A DNA stretch of 64,000 nt from Talinum fruticosum (taxonomy: Eukaryota; Streptophyta; Magnoliopsida; Caryophyllales; Talinaceae). This document shows positions 12,979 to 26,530 of this stretch, piece by piece. The notes under the pieces are model-generated. The model saw only the letters and a program-made list of their open reading frames with translations, did no database searches and had not been told where the DNA came from. The first letter of the stretch is position 1; every line of letters begins with the position of its first letter. Location of the stretch: assembly GCA_021018815.1 (NCBI GenBank), contig JAITYX010000010.1, positions 7,517,501-7,581,500 on the forward strand, read 5' to 3'. Both the position numbers and the translations under genes were made by a program.

Positions 12979-15900
12979 TCATTGTTGAGGGTCTTGGGCA
13001 GGAGCATTGGTTTCTCGCCTAGGAGATTCTGCATAGAACTGGCCCTGATCTCTCATATCTCTAAATATGGAGAAAAACGAGTTGAGGCTTTCTGAGGAAG
13101 CCCCTCCCAGTATCCACAGCAACAATGAGCTAAAAGAATTCATATTTCCAGGGTTCTGACCACCTTCTGGTTGCTGAAGATCATGCTCGGGAATCGGAAG
13201 AGGATCCCCCTCTGCATTTTCAGTCTGTTGGTTTGTGTTTCCAAATTGTTCCTGAAGCCCAGATACTTCGGCCTGCACATTTGGCGGTATAGGAAGATCG
13301 ATAACAGGTCTGACGCTAGTGGTACCAGACCCCGAGGCAGCTTCCATCACTGGACCAGGATTTCTTGTATTCAACCGGGTGATATGCAATGTAGAGGCCA
13401 GTATGGTAGAGGATGTGATGTGGAAGTCTGGGTGCTGCTGCATTTGTGACCGACGATTTTGCAAGAACCTTTGTAAAGCAGGGACCTGAGAACAATGATA
13501 GTTTACCCAGTTGTAACTTCTAACTGATATACCACTGGAAACAGAAACCAGAAATATGGATCCCAAACTGGCAAAGATGCACCTTCTCGCTGCTCCATCA
13601 AGTGGGTGGTTTCATGGATAAATCAATGGAATCTCGGTGTTCTTATAAAAGAATCTAATTACCAAGATAGTTGGTCGAAATGAGAATTTAATCTATTTTT
13701 TTAAAAAAACTTTATGAACAGTTGTAAATTAAAATAACAGCCAAGACAGTAATAACTAAACTTTCATCTAGACAGCCAACCGAGAGATAAAAAGGAGTTG
13801 TCAAGAAGCTAGTGACCTGTAAGTGTATTGTCATATAGAGACACGGATGAGAAGAGTACTATTTATGGAAGTAAAACTCACATATTTTCATTTCTTCCCA
13901 GAGTTAACTTCCTAGCATCATTAATCATTGTAGCAAGATTAATATACACCTATACAACATATACTTCACAACCTAGCTGTAATGCCAAATGTGTTAGCAG
14001 ACTAGAGAGAAATATTTACCTCAAATCTGTTCCAAAAATACAGGATAAGATGCAGCATGAATGCTGCAGTAGTAGATAGAGCCAAGTATGAAAACCCTAC
14101 AGGGTACAACGCACATTATCAAAAAAAATCTTTCAAAAGTGAACTAATTCTTAATTAAGCATGTAGAGCATAATATCATACCGTAAGCATACGAAAAGAA
14201 GTAGATGTGGAACACCAGGAAATAAAGCAAGAAAAAGCGTGGAAAGAACTTCATTGATATTGGTGTGCGAACACTGCAAATAGTACGCAATCCAAAATAG
14301 ATTAGCTCCGAGAAGAAAACGAAAAAATAGCAGAGGGAAGCATGAGACCAACCTGATAAGGGTAAACAGCTCACATAACCAGACTATTATCAATACCATG
14401 AAAGCAAGTAATTGATCATCATAAAATTCAAAGAGAAAAATAGAATGCCTATCATAATCTGCAAATCCACGAATGAGAACTGTCATCAAGTGAACATCAA
14501 AAATCTTAATAATGATAACGCTTTTATTTTTGTGTGTGTGCATACATACAGGCACAAAAACAAGTGATTCAACGACATGAACAAATATCAACTGGAATGT
14601 TGGAAGGCGATGTCGAGCATGGTGTTGAAGCTGCACTGCAGCAATTTGAGAAAAAAAAAGTTAAAAACTGACTGATATCTGTAAACTGTGCATAGAGAAA
14701 TTCTGACAAATAAAGAAAAAGCGAAGAAAAAGCAGGACATTATGGGCAAAAGGAATAAATGCCCCTGTCCCATTCTTGCCTAATTTATACAATTAACTCA
14801 TAAGAACAATTTTCCCATAGCTAGGTAAGTGGAAAAAGAAAATAGGAACATTATTTAACACCCCCCAACAAAAAAACCTTCTTTTTCCCTTCTTTAGCTG
14901 ACTCAACGTGCTTGGCATGCAGACAGAGCAGAGTTACAGGCTATAGCTTGTTGCCTCTTTTACCCTTCTTCCTATTAATGGCAAGCTATGTTCGAAGGTA
15001 AAAGCACTAGTGCGCAACAAGTGAAATGCAAATTTCCTTTCTTCTACTCCTTTAGCTCCCCACCCAGCCCAAAACCAAAAAAAAAAAAAAAAAAACCACC
15101 GGGGAGGGCGGGGCAGATCTTTCTGATTGGTTAGTATCCAGCATACAATCATACTACTGACAAATAGTGGATTAGTAAAGAAATATGAAGCTGAAAGACA
15201 AAATAACCTGTGAATTTGAGCATGCGAGTCTGAGTCTCTCTCAATGTAAATGAAACTGACATAGTGGTTGTAAAGAACACAAAAAGTGACATCATAAGCA
15301 CTCCACATTTTGTCACAAGGTAGTCTGCAGAAAAGGAAAAGATAGCACGTCAAGCAACACAAAAGACGACAGAAGTTTATATATCAAAAGAGACCTAAGA
15401 TTTTGGAACTTCATCTCTAACTACTGAGATTCAATCATTTTAGAAGAACATGCTGCCTTTCCATATTAAAGTTTGTTTCCTCGCAAATGACGCGATAACT
15501 CGGATGATAGAATGCTGATCTCTTTTCAAAGCCAAAGCAGAAACCTTAAAAATATATCAAGCCTCACTCTTTTCCACTAGACAGCAAAAAAAAACCAAAA
15601 AAAAAAACTGACAGTTCCACAGAACAAAAGTCCATGAACAGACTTGAATATGACACAAGACTATGAAGAACAGGATAAAGGATGTCAGACAAACCTCCAA
15701 AAGTGGCGGAACCTTTTAGCGGCTCATGGGCATAGCTCAGGTTGTAAAACTCCTTCGTTTGATAATTATATAGGTATCCTGCATTCAAGACTAGCACATA
15801 AGTAATCCAAGTACACAATTGAAACAGTGAAAAATAGAGTCTTCTCATTCATGCATTCATATAGGACCCAGAGATGTAATATAACACATTATCCTCAAGT

Positions 15901-18900
15901 TATGCCACAACAATGAGAGGTCAAAGAAACATATTTGAGACATCCAACTAAATTATTATGCATATGCTATCCCATGAGCCCATGACACTTGATGCAATCA
16001 AAACAACCTAGGAAAAGAAAAAAATATCAAGCTGAAGTTATGTAATACGTATCTATCTATAAAGTACAAGCACAACATGACAGGGACAGCCATTACTACA
16101 ATAAGTAGTCAACAGCAGGCCCACTGCCCAGCATAGATCACACGGAGGTGGGGTTCAGGGAGATCCACATGTAAGTAACACATCTCTGGAAAGCACAGAG
16201 ACAACGAGACATCCATTACCAAGCTTTACTAATTCTCTCATAAATGAGTAACACAGGAATAAAGACCATGCACTATGCAGCAATCATAATATGGATGGGT
16301 GCCAACTGAAAGCTAAGCAGTCATACCGAATCAAATGATCACACTGAACATTAATAAAGCTGATGAAGGAGCCACATGACGCAGATAAGTAGCTCAAGCA
16401 AAGTCTTACTAGTATTTTTACTTGAGGAACCTGAGATGACTGATCCCTTCTACGTAGTTCAAAAACGATGATTCAGCTTTTTTAGCAAAATATTCAACAC
16501 ATATCCCAGAACAATAATGCCAGGAAATCCATTACAAATAACTATCAGAAGCCTTGCATCTTATTAAAATCTCAGCATAGATAAACATGCAACAAACAGT
16601 ATTAACCACATGTCCAAGACGAGCTTTGAAACTGTGTCAACAGAAGAGACACAAGTTCACAGAGAACAGATGGTGGCATATAGCCATAAACTGGCTGAAG
16701 CAAAGAACTACTGCATACCCTGTCCAGGAGAATCTAGTAAACTATTCATCAGAATAGTATCATACCCCACCACCCTATTTATGAGAAGTTGTTGCCACCT
16801 GAAAATGAAGGATTGTTAGAAACATATAGCAACCTTGAACAATAGCTGTAAATTATCCATGTTGTCATATAAGATGGTGTGTCATATAAAATGAAGTATT
16901 ATACCAACCATAATGCCCAATTTTTTGGTACTCTAGAATCACATCTTGAAGTTCACAAGATTGAGCCAAAGTCATTATGGTGATTAGATTGTCTAGGGCG
17001 TATTAGCTACATCATACTAAGTCATTTCAAATCTCAGAGGCTCCAAGGACCCTACAATAAAGTTTATCATAACCAAATTTTTTGGCTTTTTGGAAAATTG
17101 TCTCAAAAGTTTCAATTGGTGATTATAAGATCTCTCATTGACACCTCCAAATGTTCTATACGTATTTTGTGATCACAAAAACAATTTACAGTGCATTCAA
17201 ATACAAATAGGCATGTAAGAATAGTGCTTTAAAATCTACAAGATGATTATAAAGTCATTTCGCTCATCAAAATCATGAAGAGTGGGAGTAGACTCTCGCA
17301 ATCCCCTAAAACAAAGCCTATTATACACAATTTTTGGGCATTTCCGGAAAGTGGCCAAATAGTTGTCAAATGTTGATTATGTGCTACCCTCACGACAACT
17401 ACTCCCATAGTGGGTCTACTTGCGCAGAGTCTGGAAAATCCAGACATAAGTAGCCTTATCTGTATGCATCCTTGCCCCCGGACAAATCAATTCCGAGAGA
17501 CCCACGTGCTCCCTCTCACCCTTTAAAATGTTTTATGCTCTTGATGACCATTCTAGAAAATTCATATATCATACACCATCACAAGGCCCGTTCAGGGAAT
17601 TTTTTAATCACCCAAAGATCCACAAGATGGTTCAAATGAAACCAACACGCTTATTGAAATAGCCGAAAAGATATTTAGAACATCTTAGGATGTTTAGGAG
17701 GTACTTAGGTAGAAAGGAAAAATCTTCTACAGGCCATCAAAATGAAGGGCTATTACATATTGTTTTCCAATTTTCAAGATAAAAATGTTTTAGATTGTTG
17801 TAGACAAGTATTGAAACTTCAGAAATGTACCCTATATACTACATCAACCATAATGCCTGACTTTCAACATTTTGAAATTCTACCTAGAGATCAATAAAGC
17901 AGAGCCAACAAAGTCATTGCATGCATCGAAAAAACAAGGATATTTAGAATGTCTTCAAATGATTCAGAGATAAAGAGTCTGAGTTTGCACGATCTCTCCA
18001 AAACCCCAAAATAAATGATGAGGTACCTAGACTGTGAGGTTTTTCTTTTAAAAGTCCAAGAATAATGTCAAGTGGTGACTATATACTCCTAATACACCCT
18101 CAAAGGGTGTTTTAGGACCATTCTAAAAGCATGCAGTGCATTACAGACCACCATAATACTCGTTTTTAGAGTTTTAGAATTAGTCTTTAAAATCTCCAAG
18201 ACTTTGCAAATGAAGCAATTATATACACGAAATTGTTTAAAAGATATACTTTGAAAAGAGGTTTTGAAGTTACAGTGATAAGAGCCTCTCGGTCAATAAA
18301 GATGAGATAATGCGTACAAATTGTTGTCCATACAAGAAGACAGCTCAAAAATATATGGTTATCATAGTGCAAACAGAGGATACTAACCTGTTGCCAAAGC
18401 AAGAATGTCGAGCAGATATGCTAATGTTGGCTGTGTGAATATTATGACGAGCCCTAGCTTCTTCAGGAAGCAAAAAGTACCCCTGCAGATGAAAAGCAAG
18501 TGAGCTTGTAAATACTATGACGAGCCCTAGCTTCTTGACGTGAACATCAGCACAAGAGCATGTGCAACAACAATAGAAGACTGAGTAGCTTCATACAGAG
18601 TGTATGAAAATTGAGACAAAAATTTACCTTTTCCATAGTATAGAGATATGTTGGCTCAAATGCTTTGATTTTCCTTTCAAGCCACTGCACTGAAGGGGCC
18701 AAATAAACTTAGAGAAAAATAAAGATGTATCTATTTTTACTAAACAAATGTAAAAATCAATTTCTTTTGGTTATTGTCCCCAGGACACCATAAACTGCTC
18801 ATACAAAGGAAATCAGCAGATGGCCAGAACATGCACGTGTACTAAAAATACTCAAGCAGCAAGAATTCTTTAGGGTCAATTTCCTTCCTTCAAAACCAGA

Positions 18901-21900
18901 AAGGAGAGCTAATTCCTATACTTTTCTCAGTACAACCACCCCCCACCCCCACTCCCCCAAAAAAAAACCATCAACTTCCAGTAGCTGAAATGCAAAGTCT
19001 TCATGATAAACAATGCATCAACCACTCAACAAGGCCATTATTAGTCTCCCATGCCTTAGCTCATTTAAAAGTCGTTCTGTCCCCCAGATGATTCTCTCTT
19101 CTACTTGTTTAGAAGAAGAAATAGAAAACTACATAATTAACAAATTTCCAGATGCCCGAGAACACTTCACATTCCTCAGTTCCTCTCATCACTACTACTA
19201 ACAAGTAGGCAATACATCCAAATGATGAAAAATTAACTATTACCACCAGAGATGCTCTAAACCTAGTGAATTCTTTTGCACCCAAACAACTTCTGTATTT
19301 TCACCTAAATTTTCAGTAACTTTGTCCTTAAGAGCAGCTAAAAGATAAGATGAGCCTCTCTTCACACTGAAAGCTATGTCCGTTCATGTGGCGAGACGTG
19401 AAACAGGAGAGCAGATGAATTCAATTTCAACAAGCCCTCATTTTTCTGCCTTAAAGTTGCATTTATAGAATTTTTCAAGCCATAAAAACTAGCAAGACCA
19501 ATATCATTCTGGAGAATCTCAAAACTTGGAAGATTAAATCAAAATAGTAACATGTATTGATTGTAATTTGAACCAATGATCACTTTCAGTGATAACCACT
19601 TACCTGCAACAGAGTTGAGTCTATCTAGGTAGAAAATGTGCAGCCACTTGGGAATGTCTAAATCCAAGTGAATACCCGCAATATTCTGCCTTAAAAGTCC
19701 GATTCAGAAAAGAAAAAAATATAAGAATAGTCATGGGGCAAGAAGCATTTTATTGATTCTAATCAATACAACAAAAGTCAAGAACTCTATTATTTCAAAG
19801 AAGACAGATCCATATCATTTTGAATAGACAGAATATACCCAAGATTTTTCTGACCAAAGAAGGCACCAAATATGATGATATAAGTGTCAAAGTGAAGAAC
19901 ATAATCTTGACCTTAATCAACATGGCACACGGTTATATTACATCTGGAAACTACTCTTGACTACACTAGATGCAATTCTCAGGCAACCAGGGTGAAGCTG
20001 AACATCCCATTTCCACATCTACTTATAAAACTGAGCTGAAGAAATCGAAAGTAACTAGAGATAAATTAGCTACCGAAAAAGGTAAGATTGAAAAGGAGAC
20101 AAGTAAAATATACAGTAAGAACACACAGATACATGGATGTACAAATAATATTGTGACAACTGTTAGAAAAGGTAATTTATTTTAAACATCAACAACTTAT
20201 ATTTTGATTGAAGTTTGTCTAGAGCAACAATCATTTGAACAACTACTAAATCTCAATCTTGGACAGTATTATACTAAGCCAACATTGAAGCAGAGAAAGG
20301 CTTCAACTTTTGAAGAATAACAGAAGATTAGTGACCAAGCATGAGAACAGAAATTGAAGGAGCTAATAGACGGCAACTGAAATGACTCAAGTAAAAGATG
20401 CATGAACATGAAAGGAAAAATGGTTGCGCTTCAATTAAAAAGCCAGGAAATACACACCCAGAGAGCCCTCAGGAAATGTGTTCCATGCTTCCAAATAAAT
20501 GATAGACGCCTTTGCCACTTCATGAAGAAGCGATAGATGACGGCTTTGAAAAACTGTTTGGAAAAGATGGGAAAAGATTCCTGAGACTCTTCTCTATCAA
20601 CTTTACGGTCAGGGACGACTAGCTTGGAGCTTTTTCCATCGACGGAACTCTCTGATCGCAGTTCAAAAAGCTCATTATAAGCCTTCCAGAACTTGAAGTT
20701 CAACTTCCCCTTCCTAGCACCAGAAATCCAGTTGAACCAGTATTTCACAGCAAACAAATTCAAGTCATCTCCATGGACATCTCGCTCTCTGGACTGATCA
20801 CTCATAGTATGCTCATCAGAAACATTTAGAAAATTAGGCTCAGAATCATTCCGTGTCAACAGCCCAACACCAGTTATCTGCATCAATAGATTGAGCAGAG
20901 ATTAACTCTATTGATCTATTAACGACAAAACCTCTATATTGCACATAGTTATAATCATATGCCACCCAATGAGTGTGGAGATTAGCTAGTTCCATGACCT
21001 TGTGCATAATACAGGAACAAAGGAAAAAGAATTCCGATACACAAGTTCAAATAGCATGTAGAAATGGAAACTAAACAAGCTACCACAACAAGGAACATGC
21101 AGCTTATATCAATAGCGTTAAAAAACAGTGTAACTTCATTACCTTGATGTAAATAAGTTGGCTTTCTGATGTTTTAACTCCTGACAGCTCACTTGAACAG
21201 CCAGGCTGCAGATTCATAAATCAGCCAAAATTTAGCCATAAACATCCGCATAACTACTAACTATTGGCATCCAGACTTAAAAAACAGCTTTCTGGGAGCG
21301 CCCCCAAAAAAAAAAACAAAAATAAAGGAAAGGAAAAAGGGAAATACAACGGAAAAAAAAAAAAAAAAAGATGGAATGTAATAGAGAAAATAAAAATTGT
21401 GAAAAGTAGTACCATCCCTCGACCACAACCCCACTTCCACAGGATTTGGTAGGTGTCAAAAGTCTGTGATCCCTCACTCCCAAGCAACTTCAGTTTAGTA
21501 AGCCACAGATAATAAAGCAGACTACAATGCAGTATATTCAGGAGATACAGTAATTCCATTTGAATATGTTTTCGGATAATGGCTTTCAGGAGATGTAGTG
21601 ATTTCAACTTAGAGGCTTTACAGTTTACACAAGACAGTCCCATAACTGATACATATACATATTTCTGCGGTGTTGCAACAAATTATATCATTTTATTAGA
21701 AGAGAGAGACAAGCCCTAGCAACAACAGCTACACTGCTTCCATTCTCTCTCCTCTATAGACCATGAAAACAAATAGCTATTATCCTGAGCATCTGATTAA
21801 GTAAAAACGCCCTTGTTTAAACAAAGAGCAAAAAGATAACCCAATCACATCTACGCATGGTAATTCAATTTTCAAACAATTCCCAACTTAATTGCGAAAT

Positions 21901-22156
21901 TCTTCCCAAACCCAAAGCAATCATAATTCAAATTGTCAAAGATCAGAAAAAGAGGTAACAGAACCAAAGCAAAATACTTAAAGAAATCATCAAATAACCT
22001 AACCTGCTGGACATAATTGGCGTGCATAACCACAAGAATACAGAACAAAGTGATGGCGGTGAAGAGATAAATGTACTCGAGCGCAGCTCTAACTCTAGGG
22101 CTCACCACTTGCGAGAACCTCTCTTGAACCCTAATAAACGTCTGTTCCGGATCCAT
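12979..22156 (-). CDS. Membralin-like multi-pass membrane protein (At1g60995 type), 14 exons
   Basis: Exons in transcription order: 22156-22004, 21205-21143, 20877-20458, 19685-19604, 18689-18628, 18482-18388, 16798-16719, 15778-15695, 15324-15208, 14635-14550, 14458-14353, 14273-14182, 14096-14020, 13485-12979. All borders are GT-AG and phases match, giving about 674 residues. Recognisable family stretches: MDPEQTFIRVQERFSQ at the start, YNYQTKEFYNLSYAHEPLKG in the luminal part, LQHHARHRLPTFQLIFVHV, FEFYDDQLLAFM, PISMKFFPRFFLLYFLVFH, HPDFHITSSTILASTLHI near the C-terminal tail. Plant membralins resemble animal membralin, an ER membrane protein linked to ER-associated degradation; the plant role is inferred. 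In exon 11 the conserved frame IMIGILF breaks because a T-run has five instead of six bases; a donor four bases downstream at exon 10 would restore an open frame but replace the conserved helix start. Two long introns (6-7 and 7-8) hold no exon that I can find. Confidence 0.9.
16900..18250. repeat. Diverged tandem-like repeats in a membralin intron
   Basis: About five related segments can be seen at roughly 16955, 17236, 17617, 17890 and 18200. Each has a core like ACAAGATnnnnnnAAAGTCATT, and nearby blocks resemble AATTTTTTGGCnTTTnGGAAA and GTGATTATATACTC. Spacing is about 270-380 bases. The copies are too diverged for me to set exact limits. They may be an old satellite or transposon remnant. 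The intron borders on both sides remain intact. Confidence 0.4.
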
Positions 22157-22159
22157 CTC

Positions 22160-22400
22160 GCCCGCCCCCCTCTCTCTCTCTCTCTCTCCCCTTCCCACCC
22201 AAAAATCCCACCGATTTTCAAATTATTCGTCTAGGTTTCCGCAACTGTTCAATCAATCAATGATCGAAGCCCTAAATTCGAGCTCCCCATTGCGATCACA
22301 AATAAAAACGAGGGTTTCGCCTTTGAATGTATGAGATATTTTATGAGCTCAACGGGTCATCCATGACCACGCTTGAGAGGACAGAGAGAGACCAAACTTC
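22160..22400 (-). promoter_or_regulatory. Membralin 5' UTR and promoter-proximal region
   Basis: Just upstream of the membralin ATG (22156) is a pyrimidine-rich stretch with a (CT)n tract (22171-22188 on the plus strand), followed by conserved sequence to about 22390. The same segment recurs as a copy at 45.8-46.06 kb, which helps mark its limits. Confidence 0.5.
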
Positions 22401-25090
22401 CTGGCTGAAACATGAAATATACTTCAAATTTGATTAATTTACGTGTATAAAATGGGTTAATTTCAATTATATCTATATTCGTACAGTGTTTTTCATCAAT
22501 AGTAATTAATTTACGTGCATAAAATGGGATAAAGGTTCATACATATTAGTTTGGACCGTCATGTATGCGCGGAGTAATGTAATCACTCCTTAATAAGTTA
22601 TGAACTAAAAAGTAAATATTTAATAACTACATTTAATAAATGAGATTAATAATAAAAAATGCTACAATCACCATATGGTATGCTTCTAGCCTTATCTAAT
22701 TACACATGATTGAGTGTGGCAGAAAAATAAGCAAAAATGAGTTGCTCGAAATCATTTTCACACATAATAATGTGGAAAAATATAACCACTCTTGTAAGAG
22801 TGGTACTAACCTATTAAGGTATATCCATGTATATTAAGAATGGTGATTTACATCTATTGAAAAAATGATTATTTAGCATGGATAATAAGCGTTGCAGATT
22901 ATTTTGAGATAATTGAAATACATAAAAAGAATTTTTTCGCATTGGACAATTTATGATAATCATATAAGTCAAATACTAAATTTACAATCAAAAAGAAATT
23001 TTTTAAAAAAATAATTGAAAAGAATTTTTATGAAAATTAAACACATAAAGGAAATATTTTTATGCAAATTTTCGATTTCTCTCTTTTATAGCACAATGCC
23101 CAATATATTGAAAAAATCAAAATAAAAAATAAACCTCAAATCTCATACTCTAATCTCGTTTTCTCTCTTATTTTCTGCTTAATCAGTAAATTTCACATGT
23201 GCCCGCTTTATATCTTTTTTTCTTAATGTTGTTTAAAGAAAAGTAAAATAAAATAAAACTAAAAAAATTCACCTTAATGAACAGAACCCTAATTTGAAGA
23301 ATAACTAAGTATTTTTAATCCAGAGGCGGATCTATGTTAGGGCAACCGCGGTCACCCATCCTTTCGAGAGAAAAACATGGCATAAAGAGTAAAAAAAATA
23401 AAATATTTTAATTAACCCTAGTTAATTTCAAAAAGAATTTTGTAACTTAACTTGTTACAACCTAAGTGTGTATATTAGTGGTAGAAGTTGCTTCAAGTGC
23501 AAGCTGGTAATAGGAAAAAAGACTCGCTCAAGGGTAATATGTCCATAGATATAAGTATGACGAGTGATGGTGTTTTTTTTGGATATGAGTGTGTGGTTAA
23601 AGACGACTCTCATCTAACTTATTTAGTGTGTGGAATATTTATCCACTCATACCATTTCCACACTTAACATATGTATGGTAAAAGCGTGGATGCATGTCGT
23701 ATTTTGAAAATGATAGAATAGACACAAAATTAAAAAGTAAGTAGAAAGACGAGAGAAACTCATGATCCAAACAAATCAAATTAGACAAAAAATTACATAA
23801 ATAAGTAGTTAACTCATACCTTAATCATAACATACCTCCCGCAATTGACCGATCCTTATTGATTCAATCACTTTCAAAACTTAAAGTCACTAATTAAAAA
23901 TTAGTTTGAAACCGATACCATGTTCTTTAGTCACCTCGACCACATTTTCCTAGCAAATTAATAAACCAAATAATGACAGAAGCTATTGTTATATCTTTAC
24001 AATACATATTTTCTTTTTAGTAGAAAGGAAGAACAAATTTTCTCATCTAATGAAATATCTTATTCATCCACCCAAAAATATATAATTAAATATATATTGT
24101 TCACTTTGATAGTTATCTCATTAGATTTAAGTCGAGTCACAATTTGAAGTCACAATGGGTTTTACTAATGATTGACGTGAGAATGAATTACATTGATTGA
24201 TAATAGAATAGATATCTCAGTAATTTTATATTAATTTTATTTTGAGTCCTAATATATTTTAATTTTCAGATTATTTTTCTATTTATTTTTGTTATTTTTA
24301 GTCAAATTGTTAGAAGTTGGATTAAATTAGTTTCCTTTGGTTAATTTTATTTTTTATATTATTAAAGGGTTTCGTTAGAGTATTAATATCTTAGTATTAA
24401 TTTTCTTAGTTTTTATGATTAATTTAATTATTTTTTGATTTATTTTCTAATTTAGGTTAAAGCTAGTTTTTAATTTAATAAATTTATAAATTAAATTTTT
24501 GTATTTTAATTTTAGGTTTTTAGTGTATGTTTCGGTCCAAAAAATAGTTTTAATATTCTATTTTATTTAATTATTTATTTTCATATGTATTGTAGTGTAA
24601 TTGATTATTTGTTTAACTTTCTATTTTAGATTATGTTTTTGTTTTTCTGTTTTAATTGTATTTAATTTTTCTGAAAAATTTAAAATTTTTTTATGTTTTT
24701 AATTCTATCTAGATTTTTAATTTAGTTCATTATATAATTTTCTGTAATTTTTATTTATTAATTTTCTGCTCAATTTGGTTTTATTTTATGTTTTATATTT
24801 TTTAAAATTAATAAGGCTAATTATTTACTGTTTAATTTTGAGATTTAGATTAAATAATTTTATAATATTATTTATTTATTTTTCAGCAAGGGGATCCAAT
24901 ATTACCTTGATACGAGTCTAATTTTAAAGGGAAGCCTTTTTTTTTTCCTTTTGATGAATTTTATTGTTTATTTAATTATTTACATCAATGACTTATTTTT
25001 AATGAACAAATAATTTTTATGGTTGAGACTACACCAAGCTCTTACAATCACTCTTGTTGTAGTATTTAGTCTATTTAAAAAGATTATTAT
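22400..25090. other. AT-rich intergenic DNA, repeat remnants
   Basis: No gene is visible. From about 24,290 to 24,880 the sequence belongs to a T-rich repeat family (AGGTTAAAnnnGTTTTTAATTT, TTTTAGGTnTTTAG, GTCCAAAAAATA). This recurs at 38,320-38,830 and 38,840-39,090. The rest holds short poly-A and poly-T runs. Confidence 0.55.
24290..24880. repeat. T-rich interspersed repeat, copy 1
   Basis: It matches two further copies at 38,320-38,830 and 38,840-39,090 through shared blocks such as GTCCAAAAAATA and TTTAATTTTTCTGAAAAA. All copies lie next to Helitron 5' ends and (ATT)n tracts, so they probably belong to, or travel with, the same composite element. Confidence 0.5.
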
Positions 25091-25348
25091 TATATATTAT
25101 ACAGATTTATTAGAAAAAAATACTAATGAGACTGTATTATCACACACCAAAAAAAAGGAGGAGGATAGTCCACTTATAAAAGGATTTTTTTATTTGGATA
25201 AATTATATTATTTATTTAATTATTTACATTAACGACTCATATTCAATGGACAAATAATTTTTATGGTTAAGATTACCCTAATTTCTTACAATCACTCCCA
25301 TTACAATATTTGACCAATTTAAAAATATTACTATTATATATTGCATAG

Positions 25349-25556
<208 letters not shown>

Positions 25557-25689
25557 GAGTCCATAGATGAGTGAAAACTTATTTTTTAAATGATAAATTA
25601 TTTATTTTTTTAGTTGGACAAAACTCCTTAATTCACTCTGGTTGCAGCATTTCAAAATTTGAAAAGATTGGCATTATATAGTGTATAGA
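25557..25689 (-). mobile_element. Helitron 5' terminal segment (minus orientation)
   Basis: On the minus strand this begins A|TCTATACACTATATAATGCC (host A, then TC), a typical plant Helitron 5' end, and runs on into a conserved block containing GAGTCCATAGATGAGTG (plus-strand reading). Related ends finish at 25,349, 38,051, 38,315 and 39,376, with a degenerate one at 25,105. No matching 3' end is seen to its left, so this looks like a 5'-end fragment or one unit of an array. Confidence 0.6.
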
Positions 25690-26530
25690 TATAGAGCATT
25701 TGTTCAACAATAATAGTTATATTGTTTATCTATTACTACTATTTGTTCATTATTTTATAATGTTTTGTTCATCAACATCCGATTCTAATATATTTGTTCA
25801 TTTTCCTATGTTAAAATATTTAATTGTAAAATTTTGATGTTTCACTATCTTATTGTTCATCTATAAATACTCTTTATTTATTGTTTTAAAGTATTTTGTT
25901 CCTTAAGATTTTAATTCTAGAATATCTATGCATTTTCTTATGTTAAAATGTTCAACCATGTAATTCGATTGTTCACTTTTTTATGTAGAATTGTTCATTG
26001 TAAAATACATTTTGTTCATTATTTTTTACGGTTTTGTTCATGAATATAGTAGCTAATTATTCATGACGAGTAACAACTAAATTATTCGGTTGCAAAGTCG
26101 ACGAGGAACTTCAAACACATATCATGAGCCTACTCAAATTGAAATCGCTAACAAGGAAACATATTCAATTAAGGAAGATTATAATGAGGAGCAAATATTG
26201 TTGTGAAAAAAGCAATCCATCCTTAAAAAACGAAAGAAACTTCACGAGAAAGACCAATAAGAGAAACGAGTGCATTTCACTTGAGATGGTGTTTATTTAT
26301 TCATAAGAAACTGACAATTTGTTCATTAGTAGCCTTCACTTTGTTCATGTACATATGCTTGTTTGTTCACTTGTGATGATATATTTTGTTCAATGTAAAG
26401 GTCGATTTGTTCAATGAAATATACATATTTGTTCATTCGAGCAAATAAATTGTTCATCGAGAATATTAATATTTGATTAATTTCATAATAAATAGTTTCA
26501 TATTTACTTTATAGCAATTAACGAGTGAAC
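25690..26530 (+). repeat. Region with dispersed TTGTTCA motif
   Basis: The heptamer TTGTTCA (usually followed by T) occurs about 16 times, at intervals of roughly 20-60 bases, in two groups (25,700-26,040 and 26,310-26,460). The groups are separated by about 270 bases that lack it. It is not a simple tandem repeat because the spacers differ. It is probably the subterminal motif array of a DNA transposon, but I cannot name the family. Confidence 0.45.

Noticed and set aside
14934..15362. Minus-strand frame of 142 codons in the membralin region.
   Set aside because: It reads the exon at 15,208-15,324 in the wrong frame; the correct frame gives the conserved LVTKCGVLMMSLFVFF segment.
20431..20460. 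Possibility that membralin exon 3 runs to a stop at 20,431.
   Set aside because: A GT donor at 20,456-20,457 joins in phase with the next conserved exon, so the stop is intronic.
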